A program made the translations under genes and the position numbers. Below, one piece after another: positions 22,121 through 34,090 of a stretch of DNA of 64,000 nt (position 1 is its first letter; each line of letters begins with the position of its first letter). Source of the stretch: Termitomyces sp. T153 (Eukaryota; Basidiomycota; Agaricomycetes; Agaricales; Lyophyllaceae); NCBI GenBank assembly GCA_018296165.2, contig JACKQL020000016.1, positions 992,001-1,056,000 of the forward strand. Reading direction: 5' to 3'. Below the pieces are notes generated by a model. The model did not search any database and was not told the origin of the DNA. It saw only the letters and a list, made by a program, of their open reading frames with translations.

Positions 22121-23514
22121 TAATATCAAGACTCCACCTTACCCTGTTTGTGATGTCTGCAAGCAATACAAACCCCTGCCAGAGACAATCACTTGCTGCA
22201 TGAGAACAAGCTATCTTTCCCACTGACAAACAACAACAAGACCTCTGACTGCAAAGCACCTAGTCAAGCATCCCTGAACCCACTGGCCCAACCTCACCCC
22301 AACTGGAATAACTACACAACTCTGGACCAGCCCCCTCTGATGCCACACCTCCCCCCAAGGAACCAAAAATAGCACCAATGCCCCCAGGACTCCCACAGCT
22401 CCATCAAAGTCCATGTGTCACCTGCTTCTGGGTGAGGTGCAGAGTGGGGAGGGGTTCAGAGTTGCTGTTCCTAGGTCATCTTTCCTGGGATAGGAGCCAG
22501 GAGTTTGGGGTTGACATGAGTATTGGTTGGTTGGCAGACTCTTGTAGCATGAGCATTGGCTGGTTGGTGAATTCTTGGTGGAGTTGTTCTGGTTGCTGCA
22601 CTGAGTGAGGAAGGAGTTTGGGGTTGCCATTCCATGGATCTTTCCTGGGGGTAGGAGCTGGTGGTCTGGAGGTGACATAAGGGGCAGGTTGGCTGCTGGC
22701 TCATTGGCAGAGTTGTGTCAAGAGTTGTATTGGGGGGGTCCAGCAGTAGATTTGTCCCTTCCCAGGGTGGAGCTAGCAGACTGGAGATGGTGCAAGAGTT
22801 GGTGGGGCACTGGCTTGTTGGTGGGGCTACTTTTTGGGGTTTATGGTGCATGGAGGATGGTCTGGAGATGAGCTCTGTGGTTCAGGTCTTCTCTGGGACA
22901 GGAGCCAATGGTTTGGGGTTAGTGTGTGGGGCTGGTCAGTTGTTGGCTTGTTGATGGAGTTGTCCTCAGGGTTTCTGCTAGGTGGGGGAAGGAGTCCAGA
23001 GGTGTGCTTTATAGGGTTGTCCTTCCTAGGGTATGGGTCAGAGGTTTGGAGGTGGTGTGGGGGTGGGTTGATTTCTGGCTCATCAAGGGGGTTGTCTTTG
23101 GAGATGGTTCTGAGTGAGGAAGGAGTCCAGAGGTGTGTCTACAGGGCAGGAACTAGAGGTCTGGAGACAGTATAAATGTTGGGTTGGAGGGATTGGCTCA
23201 TTGGCAGAGTTGCATTGGGGGTTGTGCTGGGCAAGGAGGGGGTCCGGAGTTGGTGGGTGTTTCCTTCCTCATTTAAATCAGCATGACATGTAAACATTTA
23301 TTGGGGATTACCACTGGGTGGTGGAATTCATTCTGCTTAGCCCCAAAGGGCTTTTCTAGACACCTGTTGGTCATCTGGCAGGGGAGTTGAGATTCTTTGA
23401 GTTGGCTGGGGAGTGCTGGGGTAAGGTCATATTTTGGAGAGGTTCTTGGGCCAGCAAGCAAGTGAGTGATAGAGTCATTGGGTGGTACTCAGAGTTGATC
23501 TAAGATGCAGTGGA
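22121..23514 (-). repeat. G-rich degenerate repeat region (C-rich on minus strand)
   Basis: From about 22430 words such as aggagccaggagtttggggttg, tggctcattggcagagttg and gaggaaggagtccagaggtgtg recur many times, every 100-150 bp, with strong divergence. Minus frames are Pro/Ser/Thr/Gln-rich (LLAPIPGK, TSSYPQERS). It looks like an expanded low-complexity linker of a Gypsy pol gene, since 25.8-26.6 kb on the same strand shows linker motifs. No intact gene. Confidence 0.45.
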
Positions 23515-24585
23515 TGTCACAACCCACTCCTGGACCCCTGAACCTTCCACCAGAACTCCCCACCTCTTCAGAGCTTCTCCCAATGCTTTTCCCAACTCAC
23601 TCTGACCTTTGTTGACCCATGGCACTTGCTCTGGCTAACTTCAATGCTTCCCTGGCAAACTCCAACAACCTCCTGGCAAACCCCAGCACATCCCCTGTGG
23701 GCCTCCTCAGCTCTCCCTCTTGCCTATGAGGCCCTTGAGCCTCTCTGACACTTTTCCTGGCACAGGCATATGTCACTCAACCACCACTGCAACACACATG
23801 ATTACTCTGGAGTTCCCTATTGACCATGGAGTGGACTGCATTCCCATCAGAATATCACTGTAGCCCACTCTCTGCTCAGAGCCAACATCTGCCAACCCTA
23901 CATGGCTCCAACAAGCCCTGCTGTTGTGCCCTCAACCCCTGGAGAAGGTCCAGTAGCTAGTATATAAATATGTAGAGTAGCATTTGTTACCTTAGTCTTG
24001 ATATTACTTTACTTGGTTACCTGTGTCTTGTGTTTCTCTCTGTTTCCTGGTCTCATCTCTATTTCTACTTCTAGCCTCAAATCTATTTCTTTTCTCAGTT
24101 CTGTCCCATCTCACCTTTGTCTTGTTCTAACTGTCTCTGTTTCCTTTATTGTTCTTAAGGTCTTTTCATCCCTGATGTCATTACAAACTCTGCACACATG
24201 CTACAAACCTTTAAACATTCTTACAACAACTCCAGACCTTGCCCTATGCTCAGCCCCAGAACCCATCACATCACTCTTGATTGATCCCCCATCAAACTCC
24301 AGCCCTGCTCCCATCACTTGTGAAGCCTCTGCTTACCCTGCAGCACATACACTCACTTACAGACTTGTTCCTGACACCTACCCAAGCCCAATGTTTAACA
24401 TACTTGGTCTTAGACTTCCCCAGACCACTCCAGACTTGCTCAGACCACTTCCCTTAGCTTCTCCTTGCAAGTCCCTATAGTCTGCACCTTCCCTGCAATG
24501 CTAGGTTATAAGTGCAGGATATTGTGTCTGCCTAGTAAGGACTCACCCAGTGTAGCTGAGCCCCTGTGGTCAGCAGAACCTGACA
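23515..24585 (+). repeat. Solo LTR of family D, 1,071 bp, target duplication GTGGA/GTGGT
   Basis: TG...CA ends (tgtcacaaccc ... cagaacctgaca). Flanks are gtgga (23510-23514) and gtggt (24586-24590), four of five identical. A TATA-like tatataaata lies at 23961-23970, followed by a T/C-rich tract. It interrupts the G-rich region, which continues on both sides. Confidence 0.82.
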
Positions 24586-24920
24586 GTGGTAGTATTCCAG
24601 TTATTCCCCAAGGATTAGAATGGGTTGAGCTGTTGTCCCACCACACAAAATAATTGTTCATGCTGAGGAGGAGGTTGCCCATGAATGCTAGAGGTTGGCA
24701 GGGGAGCTGGTTGTTCAAGGGCATCACTCAATACTTGAAGGGGTAATGGCAGGTGTGGGGGCAGTCTTCCATTCATGTTCCAGAGCACTCCAGAGGTCAT
24801 TGTAGCTGGGGCAGAAATATGTCTTGGTACTGTGGGGCCAGTCAACAAGATTTCCAATTCAGGGGGATCGGATACTGCTTCTTTTGAGGGTGTTGTTGGG
24901 TCTCTGGTATTTAGGGTGGA

Positions 24921-25572
24921 TGATGATGATGATACGTTTTTATTTATCTTAAAGGCCTATTTTACACATGACCTTTGTGTCCTAAGCCTTGCAATACATA
25001 ATGGGGGTGGTAATTACGGACACTCCAACTAGTTCTCTGGCCCGATCCCTTTTCAGCTGATGCTGGTTACGCCTCATAGCCACTTTTACTACAATTTGAC
25101 TTTGTCAGAGTTCATACTACTTCCCACACCTAAGTCCCACTGACCATCTGCTGCTAACGTGCCCTCCCAATTTCTAAACCCAGCTGTACTTGGCAATGCT
25201 TAGTTGGAGTTGATTGGTGTAGGGCGGTAACCCTTTCAGCCAGCTCAAGTCTCCCTCTAGTCAATCCAAACTCAGGGTGGTCACGACTCCACCCTCCCCA
25301 TGCCCAGACGCTACTTTCGGAAGAACAATCCCGAGATTTGGAACCTGTGATGGAATAGCCCAGTGAACCACCATGTGACAGACATGCCGCACCTTTTTGG
25401 CTGGGCACCCAATCAAACCGGCAGCTTCGGCTTTAAACCACACCAGACCATCCGATGGACCACACAGTACTTTGGCAGCCTGATCAAACTATTGACTCCT
25501 ATCCTCACGCCTACCCGTGCCACGACCCGCTTGGTCAGCAAAGGCCTAGACCCTCTCCCAAATCCGTTGCAC
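24921..25572 (-). mobile_element. 5'-truncated SINE-like retroelement
   Basis: About 640 bp matching 35140-35783 in the same sense. In minus orientation it ends in an (ATC)n tail (plus text tgatgatgatgatgat at the left end). It is bounded by tagggtgga on both sides (24912-24920 and 25573-25581), a 9-bp target duplication. The tRNA-like head seen in the other copy is missing, as expected of 5' truncation. It keeps CpG at about a dozen sites where the 35-kb copy has TG or CA, so it is the younger copy. Confidence 0.75.
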
Positions 25573-25581
25573 TAGGGTGGA

Positions 25582-27450
25582 GTTGGAGGAGCCATTCATC
25601 TTTCTTGGCAGTTGAGTTGAGACTCCAGCAGATGTTTTTGCTGAGCTCATGGGAAACTGCCTTGAGTGTCTGGAGTTTGGTTTTTCAATGGGTAGTTGAT
25701 TTTGTTGGAGGGATGGGGGAGGACAGGTAGCTGGGTTGTGACTCTGGTGGGGGAGATTGGGGTGCATGACATCTTGCTTATCAAGGGGTGGAAGTGGTGT
25801 TCTTCAAGTTTGACTCAATGATGGGTGTGGGGGAGAATACTACTCTTTCCTTGGAAAATGCATCAGCAAACTAATGGTACTCTGGAGAAACTACTTCATA
25901 TAGGGTTTGTTCCTCTGTTGCTATGGCAGGTTGGTCCCTGCACATAGATATTTTCTCTGGCAAGGGTGGAGGGTTTGAGGTTGGTAGTTAAAGATTTGGG
26001 CTTGTGGAGTGCATGCTATGGGAATGGTGTTAGAAGTTCTCCAGATGGTTGTCAGAGGTTCTCCAGATAAGTGTTGTGGTTGAGGTGAGGGGTCCAGAGC
26101 TGTGATACCAGGGTCTGGAGTTGTGTGGAGGGGTCTGGGGCTGCTTGGAGTCATGGGTTAAGGTGCCTCAGGTCTTTATATAGGGTTTCTGAGATGTTGG
26201 GGGAGGCTCTGGAGAGTGTTCAAGGGGCAGAGGTGCATTTTTGATACTTGGAGTCTCTGGATCAATGGGGGAGGGTGGTAGATTCAGAATCACAATGGCT
26301 GGGTCCAGAGCTACCTAGAGTTGTTGGTTGTTTCTAAATTGATCAAGTGGGGAAAGCCTCCAAGGGGTGCTTAGAAGTGCATTCTCCATTGTTGAGGCTT
26401 TGGGGTTTGAGATGGTTGGATGTTGAGGTTGCACCAAGGGGGTCCAGAGAGGTGATGGCAGGCTTCTTTGCTTCCTTTGGAGAGCACATCAGCAAATTCA
26501 TGATACTCCAGGGGAACTACTTCATATAGAATTTTCTTTTTCCTATAGTTTGTTCTGGTGGGGTGGTTCTTGCTTTTAGGTGTTCTGCTGGTAGAGATGG
26601 TGTAGTCAGTAATCAAAAGGTGGGGGTCCCATCTTGGGAAGTGCATGCAGAGGGTGGCATTGAATATTTGGATGCCAGGGTTTCTAGATCAATTGGGAGA
26701 GGGTGTTGAAGTAATGGCAGGAGAGTCCAGAGTTGTCTAGCATTGTGGGTCAGGGTACCATGGTCCTCACATTGACTTCTGGAGTTTGTTGGGGAGCACC
26801 TTTGGGGTGTGTTTAAGGAGGCTGGGGTGTAGGCACACTTTTCTTCCTTTCTTGGCTGCCTTGAGGTTTGGGAATTCTTTTGGCTTGCTCTGGAGTTGGG
26901 TCAGAGGCATCAGAGCCCAAGGGGACTGAAGAGGGAGGAAGAGGGAGTTGGCAGGGGTTGTATCCATGCTTGAGGTCTTTGTTGTGGAGTTTGTCCAGTC
27001 AATGTTGGGTGGGTCAATGGCCAGGTAACCTGAGTGGTCCTAGCTGATTCCAGAGGTTGGGTTTGAGGTTGGGGGTGGAGTGCTTGCCTTGGAATATTGA
27101 TTCATTTCTGGAGGAGGGGGTTGTCAGGGTTGGAGGTTGATTCCAATAGGGCTTGCTTTTGAGAGTTGATATCCTTGAGGTTGGATATGAGTGTTGCATG
27201 CAGGTTGGATTGTTTACAGGCAAAGTGTTGGAGGCTGGTGCAGTTGACATGGGCAGAGGGAGCACCATTGGAGAGTTGTTGGCTTGGATATTGGTGTTGT
27301 GCAGACTCTTATTGACTCAGGACCTCAGGTTGTCAATTTCAACTCCAAAGTTGAGTTTGTGGATTCTCCCTCAGAAATTTCCCATTCCACCATGTCCCCC
27401 ACTCAAGAGACCCCCATACTGTAAGCATTGGCACTGCCTTTGCCTCAGAT
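25582..27450 (-). pseudogene. Degenerate Gypsy pol linker region
   Basis: Minus translation shows the segment before RT twice: EEQTLYEVVSPEYH then FADAFSKE near 25900, and KKILYEVVPLEYHEFADVLSK near 26520. KAAKKGRKVCLHPSLLKHTP occurs near 26860. The rest is G-rich on plus with loose repeats. Two copies of one motif 620 bp apart indicate duplication inside the element or two nested insertions. Many stops; not functional. Confidence 0.55.
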
Positions 27451-27811
27451 AGCATAGCCCTATCTTAGCTAGCCCTGCCCTTCCTAAGTACATAAAAAAA
27501 CACCCCCTACATATCTTTATTTTGCAATCCCAAAATTAATGCCCTTAACCCCAAAGATCATGCAACTTTTTAAATAAGTTTTTACTTATCCTCATTTTGC
27601 AAAGGAAAATCCAAATTTCCCTTCAAACTTTGGGGCTGCTTTCTGCCTCACCCAAGTCACAGTCTAGAGGCTTGTGAAGCCTTAAAGAACCAAATGACAA
27701 GTCTGGCATGGCATTTCATACAGGCTTTTGTAGTTCCTCTTTTAACTCTTTTAACTTTTCTGGAGTTATATCTACCCATTGCTCTAGGCTTTGGGATAGC
27801 TCCAATCATTG
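27451..27811. other. AT-rich non-coding, possible decayed 3' LTR of Gypsy E
   Basis: Lies immediately after the pol end of element E. No match to a second LTR could be found by eye, so this is unproven. Confidence 0.3.
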
Positions 27812-28700
27812 TCAAGCTTTATAAGATACTACTCTAAAGGCTGCCACCCTGGTCTGCCAAACTGACTCATCCAGTTCTGCCATAATATACTTACCACCTC
27901 TGGTCTTAGTGATTGCTACCATTGGACCATGGAAATGTGGAAGCATTTTAGCACTGTGTGAACTTTCTGTAATCATATTCTTGACCAAGTCCAAGTCCAA
28001 GGGCTTGAAATTGAAGTCTTTGATAGAGTTTTCATGCTGTTCTGTAAACTTCAAGGCCCATTGGAGTTTGTCCTTCCCAACTCTTTCCCTCATCTGTTCC
28101 ACATGTTGGTGGTGCTTGGCTAAAGCCCTAGCACATTAACCAATCAACTCTTCTGTAGATAATGGCCCTTCTGGTAATTCTATCAACCAATTAGCTTCTA
28201 CTAAGTCCAAGGATAGAGTTGGATGAGCCCCAGTGACCATGAAGTATGGTGAACATTCAAACCTCTGTCAAATAGTAATGCAATCATCCACATAACATGG
28301 AAGAAGAACCAAAACCATTTAGTGTGATCCTCACAAGCTTTGAATAAGGCTTGCCTGACATTCCAATGTGGCCTTTTAATCTTGCCATTACCTTGAGAGT
28401 TGTATGGAGAGATGGCAATGCCTCTGATTCCATATTTATGTTCTATCCAAGCTGTGACCTTTCTGAATTGTCCAGTATTGTCAGTGACAATCTCTGCAAT
28501 GCAGCCCCAGCAACAAATCACATCCTCAAACAACCATTGACCAATTCTTTTCTGGTTTTCTTTGTGCACAGGCCTTCCTTCCATCCATGAAGACAATGCA
28601 CACCTACCATGGACAGTGTACTTGCAGCCATTTGAAGCTGGAGTCATGTGCATGGTATCAATGTGGATTGTTTGGAAAATAGAGGGTGTATAAGTCACAG
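27812..28700 (-). pseudogene. Gypsy E integrase core and C-terminus
   Basis: The frame 28698-28201 reads FQTIHIDTMHM (first catalytic Asp), EIVTDNTGQF (second Asp) and ISPYNSQGNGKIKRPHW, where the usual catalytic Glu reads Lys. The C-terminal GPY-like part at 28102-27812 contains FHGPMVAITKTRGGKYIMAELDE. The two are separated by frameshifts. No chromodomain follows. Confidence 0.82.
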
Positions 28701-29113
28701 TAGGAGCTCTGTTTACAACTGTCTTTTGACATATCTGACAGTTGTGACAAGTCCCAAAATACCACTGAACATCTCCATCAATTCCTGGCCACCAAAATTT
28801 TTCTTGTATTAATTGGTGGCATAAGTCCCCCTATGCCCCAAGGCATCATGGGCTGCTTTAATCATGATCATTTGTCTATTGGCATGGTATCAATGTGGAT
28901 TGTTTGGAAAATAGAGGGTGTATAAGTCACAGTAGGAGCTCTGTTTACAATTGTCTTTTGACATATCTGACAGTTGTGACAAGTCCCAAAATACCACTGA
29001 ACATCTCCATCAATTCCTGGCCACCAAAATTTTTCTTGTATTAATTGGTGGCATAAGTCCCCCTATGCCCCAAGGCATCATGGGCTGCTTTAATCATGAT
29101 CATTTGTCTATTG
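28650..29113. repeat. 232-bp tandem duplication inside Gypsy E
   Basis: 28650-28881 and 28882-29113 are identical except for one base (acaactgtc versus acaattgtc) as far as I can see. The unit covers the H2C2 zinc finger of integrase. 232 is not a multiple of three, so the second copy shifts the frame. The near-identity dates it after most of the decay of the element. Confidence 0.9.
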
Positions 29114-30020
29114 AGATTGACTACCAGCCTATACTTGGCCTCATGATTGTGCTTGTACAGTCTCCCCTTGGGATCAAGGAAGAACTGTCTTACAAACCTC
29201 TTGAACTTGTCTGGGTCCCAACCCTGCAAAACCTCAGGTTCTTTGCTTGGGTCTTGTAGCCAACTTTGCACAATTGGTAGTAAATCATCCCATTGCTCAC
29301 TTTCACTGCCTTTGCTATGCTCTAAGTAGGCTTGTAAGTCTGCTTCCTTGTCCTCCTCAGTACCTTCTGTAAGTAATAGAGGCTGAGAGAGAGGTAGTAC
29401 TGCATTAGGATATATTCTGGATGTCTGCTGCTGACTGAGCACTGCCTTCCTAAGCTTTACTTCTTGAGACTTTGCTCTATCAAGTTCTTGTTCAAAGTGT
29501 GACACTTCAGTGGCTAGGGCATGTAGATAGCCACCTGTAGTGTCAATTCAATCTGCAAACTCCTCAAGTGCTAAGGGTTCCCAATCCTCCCAGCCTGGTT
29601 CATTGTTAGTTTTAGCTGGATATTCAAAGTGCATAGTCTTTTGGTTGTCCACAAACTCTGGATTGACAGGTGGGTACTCCTCATCTCCTGGCTGCTTGAG
29701 CCTCCTAGACAGGCCATCAGCACTAAAGGTTTTCCCTAGCACATGCCTCAAAGTAAAATGATGGAGTAGTACATCCTTGATCCATCTCATGATGGGTGGC
29801 ATCAGGTCCTACTCCAGGATTGCTCAGTATTCCTTTCAAATACATGGCATCTGTCTCCACTACAAGCTTCTTACAACCAATCAGCCAATACTTATTAGCT
29901 TGCAAGGCTCCTTTCATTCAAGGTGATAGATCCTACCTTAGTACAAGTGCATTGCTTAGTATTGTCTGGAGCTTCCTGGAATATTCCAAAGCCCACTGCC
30001 ATCCAAGAAGTGTCAATTGA
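29041..30020 (-). pseudogene. Gypsy E RNase H and integrase zinc finger
   Basis: RNase H is visible from about 29917 (KKLVVETDAMYLKGIL, the DxxxL strand) to 29640 (HVLGKTFSADGLSRRL). 29505-29041 ends in KAAHDALGHRGTYATN, the first half of the H2C2 finger; the second half lies in the duplicated segment (CHNCQICQ). An in-frame stop and a frameshift lie between the pieces. Confidence 0.8.
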
Positions 30021-30038
30021 TAGGACCACTGCCCCTCC

Positions 30039-30900
30039 TTACTCATAGTCAAGTGGTTTTAGAGGTGCACTTGCAGCTAGTAAAGTCTTCAAGTAAGCCA
30101 TTTCTGACTGCTGTTCCTCACCCCAAACAAATGGTGTGCAGTTTTGAGTAAACTTGTTGATGTGTGCAGCCACTTTAGCATAGTCTTTAATGAACATCCT
30201 AAAGGTGCCACAAGTTCCTAGGAAAGCTCTGACATCTGACTTATCCTGGCAATCACCCCACTCCATAACAATGGCCAACTACTTGGTCTCTGGTTTCTGT
30301 TTCTCATAAGAACACCTGTGTCCAACCACTACAATTTCATCTGCACAGACCACCAACTTCTTCCAAGAAAAAGTTGCTCCAGCATATTTGATTCTTCATA
30401 ACACTCTGTTTACATTCTGCAGATGTTCCCATACAAATCTCCTGATGCCTGGATTTTCTGGGATAACCTCATGGTCTCTATCTGGCAATACATATCCATG
30501 AGGTGGACCTCTGACTGGCACATCATCAATATATGGCAAAGTTACATGAGGTATCTCATCTTCCAAGATGAAGGTAATGTCATCATGAAAGATTGGTACT
30601 GAATTTGTCCAGCCCATTGGCAGGGTTACCAGCCTGAGAGCACCAAAGGGTGTCTGAAAGGTAGTATAGTCCCTAGACCTCACATCCACCACTCTCTCAT
30701 CATATCCTACATACAAGTCAAAGATTTCTCCACAAGCTCTGCCAGCAAAGTGACTAGTTAACTCTTCAGTTGCTGGTAGCAACCCAGAATGTGTTATGGT
30801 CACTTTGTTTAAAGGTTCAAAGCTGTGAACTATCCTCAAACTCTCACTATCCTTCTTCAATACTGTGAACTACTGGGATCTGTATGAAGAGTTGGATGGC
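30039..30900 (-). pseudogene. Gypsy E reverse transcriptase
   Basis: 30860-30396 contains FDLYVGYDERVVDVRSRDY, then FGALRLVTLPMGWTNSVPIF and PYIDDVPVRGP, an intact YIDD catalytic box near 30525. 30278-30039 reads VRAFLGTCGTFRMFIKDYA, the RT end and connection. The upstream RT start near 30990-30870 has stops. Better preserved than the other Gypsy copies here, but still not continuous. Confidence 0.85.
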
Positions 30901-31046
30901 TCATATACTCCTGCCTCGATTTTCTGCTTTATCATCTGGCAGATTTTATTTCTGAGTCCAGGAGCAATGGGAATGTTCTTCAATACCCAGGGGGTGTAAA
31001 GAATTACTGGCATCACTACAGGAGGGAAGAATTGCTCCTTGAGCCT

Positions 31047-32040
31047 TCATCTTTTAGAATCATCCCATGCAAAAGCCTCATTCTGCAGCATCTTTAAATG
31101 ATGTACTGCTTTCATCTCCTCTGGCCACAAGAAACCATCACCATGTGCTTGGTCAATGATTTCTTTGCACTCAGCAGTATACCTTCCTGTGGGTTTAAAA
31201 TCAGGTGGATTTGTGCCCAACTGTGGCATGTCTGCTAGTGGATCTCCTGTGATACACCTTTCAATTCTATACTCCTCAGGAGAGGTCCCTAGTACAGGTT
31301 TCACCTTTCTAGCAACAGGTTTGTATTTCTTAGAAAATACTTGTGCAGTTTCCCCCACACTGCTTCTAACTCTAGGCTTTCCTGCTATACTGAGATCTCC
31401 TCCAACCTCTCTGGTATCTGACACAGCTGCCCATATAGATAGGCTGACAATGTCTTCTCATCTCTTTCTCCAACACCTTCCACAGCAAAGGCCTGCAGAT
31501 ACACATCTCTCAACTCCAGGTTCTTGAATCCACTATTATTTATAGTGTATCCAGTCACCACTACTTCACCATTCTCCTCTCCAGTCATCACTGCCACCTC
31601 TCCCTGGTCACTGACCAGATCATTGAAATTTAAAATTTGGCCCACTATCTCCCCCAACACCTCCCTTTGGCACCTTTCTCCTTTGAAGAGTGGGCAGGGC
31701 TATCTGGTGATCAGTATTAGGATGTCTGATAGTTATGACAGGACTGTCATCTTGAAGATTTTGTATGTTGCCTTCTGTCAGTGTGTCAAAAGGACAACCC
31801 AGCAAGACAGTATAAGCTGGCTTGACAAAGATATGTATTTGTAGATAAATAGTGAGGCCTTCAACAAAGGTAAATGGAACATTTCATGCTAGACCAACTG
31901 TTTCATTTACTTGACTATTGGCACTCTCCATCCTCAAGCATATGTCTTGATCCCAGGTCAATCCTGAACATAGTACCATGCAGACTATCTGAGAACCACT
32001 GGCTAGAATTGTCTCCACCTGCCCCCTCTGATTGACAATG
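31047..32040 (-). pseudogene. Gypsy E protease and linker
   Basis: Near 32010 the frame reads VETILASGSQIVCM, a retropepsin-like site in which the catalytic Asp appears as Ala; YTVLLGCPFDTLTE, the flap and ILG-like segment, follows near 31810. 31424-31047 is the linker to RT (RKVKPVLGTSPEEYRIERCI, then MPQLGTNPPDFKPTGRYT). Confidence 0.7.
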
Positions 32041-32060
32041 GGGTTCAAGGATCTCAACAC

Positions 32061-34090
32061 TTACAAATCTCTAGCAACATACACCACTACTGGCTTTTCT
32101 CCTGGAGGGATGTTTTCCAAGTAAGTGGCAACACAATCCTGATGCACTACTGCCCCAGTAGGCCATCCAATCTGTGTTCCATCTGCAATGAAGTATTTTG
32201 CAACTGGTAGGTCATTGACATCTACTTGTCTCAACTGTCCTCTTGCTAGGGCAGACTGGTTTTGAACTGCTGCTTTTGGGATATTAGAATCCCTGGACTT
32301 AGTCCCTGATTTGAGAGTCAACTTCTGTATCATTGCTTCTCTCAACCCTGGAGACACATCAAACAGTTCTATTGTATTGAAAGGCACTGAGGCCTCCCAG
32401 AGCTTATCAATAGCTCAATCCAACTCTCTCTTTGTTCCTTGAAGGGAACTTCTAACAGTGGCCTGCACTGGCAAATCTGGTCCCTCATTGAGGGCTGGAA
32501 CCTTTTCAAAAGGTAGGTCCAGTTTTGGTGCAACTCTGGGTGGAATCACCAGAGTTAGCTTTCCTTTCCAGGGCTTTTCATGGGTTCTCTCTGGCAATGA
32601 GGATACTCCTGGATGAGATGCCTCTTTCCTAATTGCCTTCATTGAGTCATTTAAAAATCCTTAGAGGAAAATTTCTGCCCTTCAGGACAAGCTGTGTCCC
32701 TTGTGTTGACCAACACACTGAGCGACTCAGCCATTTTATTGAAACCCTTCTTCAAGTCCCCCAAGTGGTCTGACTCCTTATATTGAATGTGCTCTAACAT
32801 GTCATCCCTTGTGTCTCTAGCAGAGTATACATAGGTAGAGTAAGTGACTGTCTCTGGAGGGTCATCTTCTGGCCATCCAAAGTACATGCTCACTTGCTTA
32901 TGATGTAACTCCACTAGTCTAGCATGAAGAGATATACCAGCAGGATCCCTAGGTAAAGGAGCACTATCAAGTAGTCTGGTTCTCTCTTCCAACAGGATGT
33001 TCCATCTTTTTTGTATATCTGCCTTAATAACTTCACACTCTGAGATTCTATGTCCAGTTTGCCAACTATAGAAGCAAGTAACACCACTTCTCTCAGAGGT
33101 TGGAAATGAAGGAGGTCCCTCTGTCCTTATACCCTGATTCCCTTTGGCATTCAAGAAGGTATTGCACCTGTCCAACTGACCAGCTTGCAAGGCTTGCATG
33201 GTACTCTGGATGCTCCCCATTAGTTTTCCCAATGGTAACCACAGCATCTTGTAAGTGAGCCATTTTCTCCTCCACTTCATCCTCCTTAATGTTCCCCTTA
33301 CTAGTTTCCATTTTCTCTCCTCTCTCTTCTCTAGGGCTCCTTACAGTAGCACCATCTATCAAGGTCCCCACTACTGTCAGGACTTCTGATAAGTCATACT
33401 TGTTGTCCTTGTGCCTATTTCTAGCAGGGTCTCTGTAGTGGCCATATCTACTGATCAACCTTTCCTCAATTATATCTCCAAAAACTGGTGTAAAGCATCC
33501 CAAGAATTTGTCTACCAGAGACCCATTCCCAGTGACTTTAGCCAACTTCTTAGCCTCAGCCTCTAAACTTCCTTATTAGAGAATGGATCTCTGTGGTGTC
33601 ATTCCTGCTAAGTCTGGCATGTTCTCTGCAGATTCTGTCCAGGTTTGCAACACTACTTGTATCATCCACTGTTTCTGGATAAGACTCCCTGATCTCTTTC
33701 TCAAAAGCAGACCAAGTATAGTCATCTCCAAAGGAATCAAAGCCCAGCCATTCTTGTTCAGTCTGAGCATCCACAAACTCCAAGATTCTTTTCTTCCTCT
33801 CTTTATCCCCTTGGATCCCAGCATGCTCAAACAAAGAGATCATCCTTTGTAAAAAGTGACAAGCCTCAGAGGACTCAGTGTGTTTAAACTTAGGTGCATC
33901 CCTGCTGTCAAGCAGTGGTAGTTTATATCTGATGTTTTGCTCCATAATTTTGACCAAGCTAATTGATTCAAGAACAGGAGACAAAGGTGGCTTTATATTT
34001 GAAGCTGACTTGTCAGAACAAAGTTTTTGTTGTCTAAGTGCAACTTCAGGGTTAGGCAAAGGAGATACTGTGCCCTTGCTAGTAGCATGA
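32061..34090 (-). pseudogene. Gypsy E gag and downstream gag-pol region
   Basis: 34059-33556 is a good gag frame: LPLLDSRDAPKFKHT, FLQRMISLFEHAGI and the capsid-like tail. 33545-32650 holds the rest of gag with a cysteine/histidine segment (VTCFYSWQTGHRISECEV, a changed zinc knuckle) and EDDPPETVTYSTY. This layout is typical of a Gypsy family widespread in Agaricomycetes, some carrying the domain called DUF4100; I could not confirm that domain here. Frameshifts separate the three frames. Confidence 0.75.

Noticed and set aside
22418..23175. Several Pro-rich (minus) and Gly/Trp-rich (plus) ORFs
   Set aside because: Both strands are open because of the G-rich low-complexity repeats; no domain, and stops fall in different frames along the region.
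28650..29113. CRISPR-like or satellite array
   Set aside because: Only two long units with no spacers, located inside a Gypsy pol gene; a simple tandem duplication explains it.
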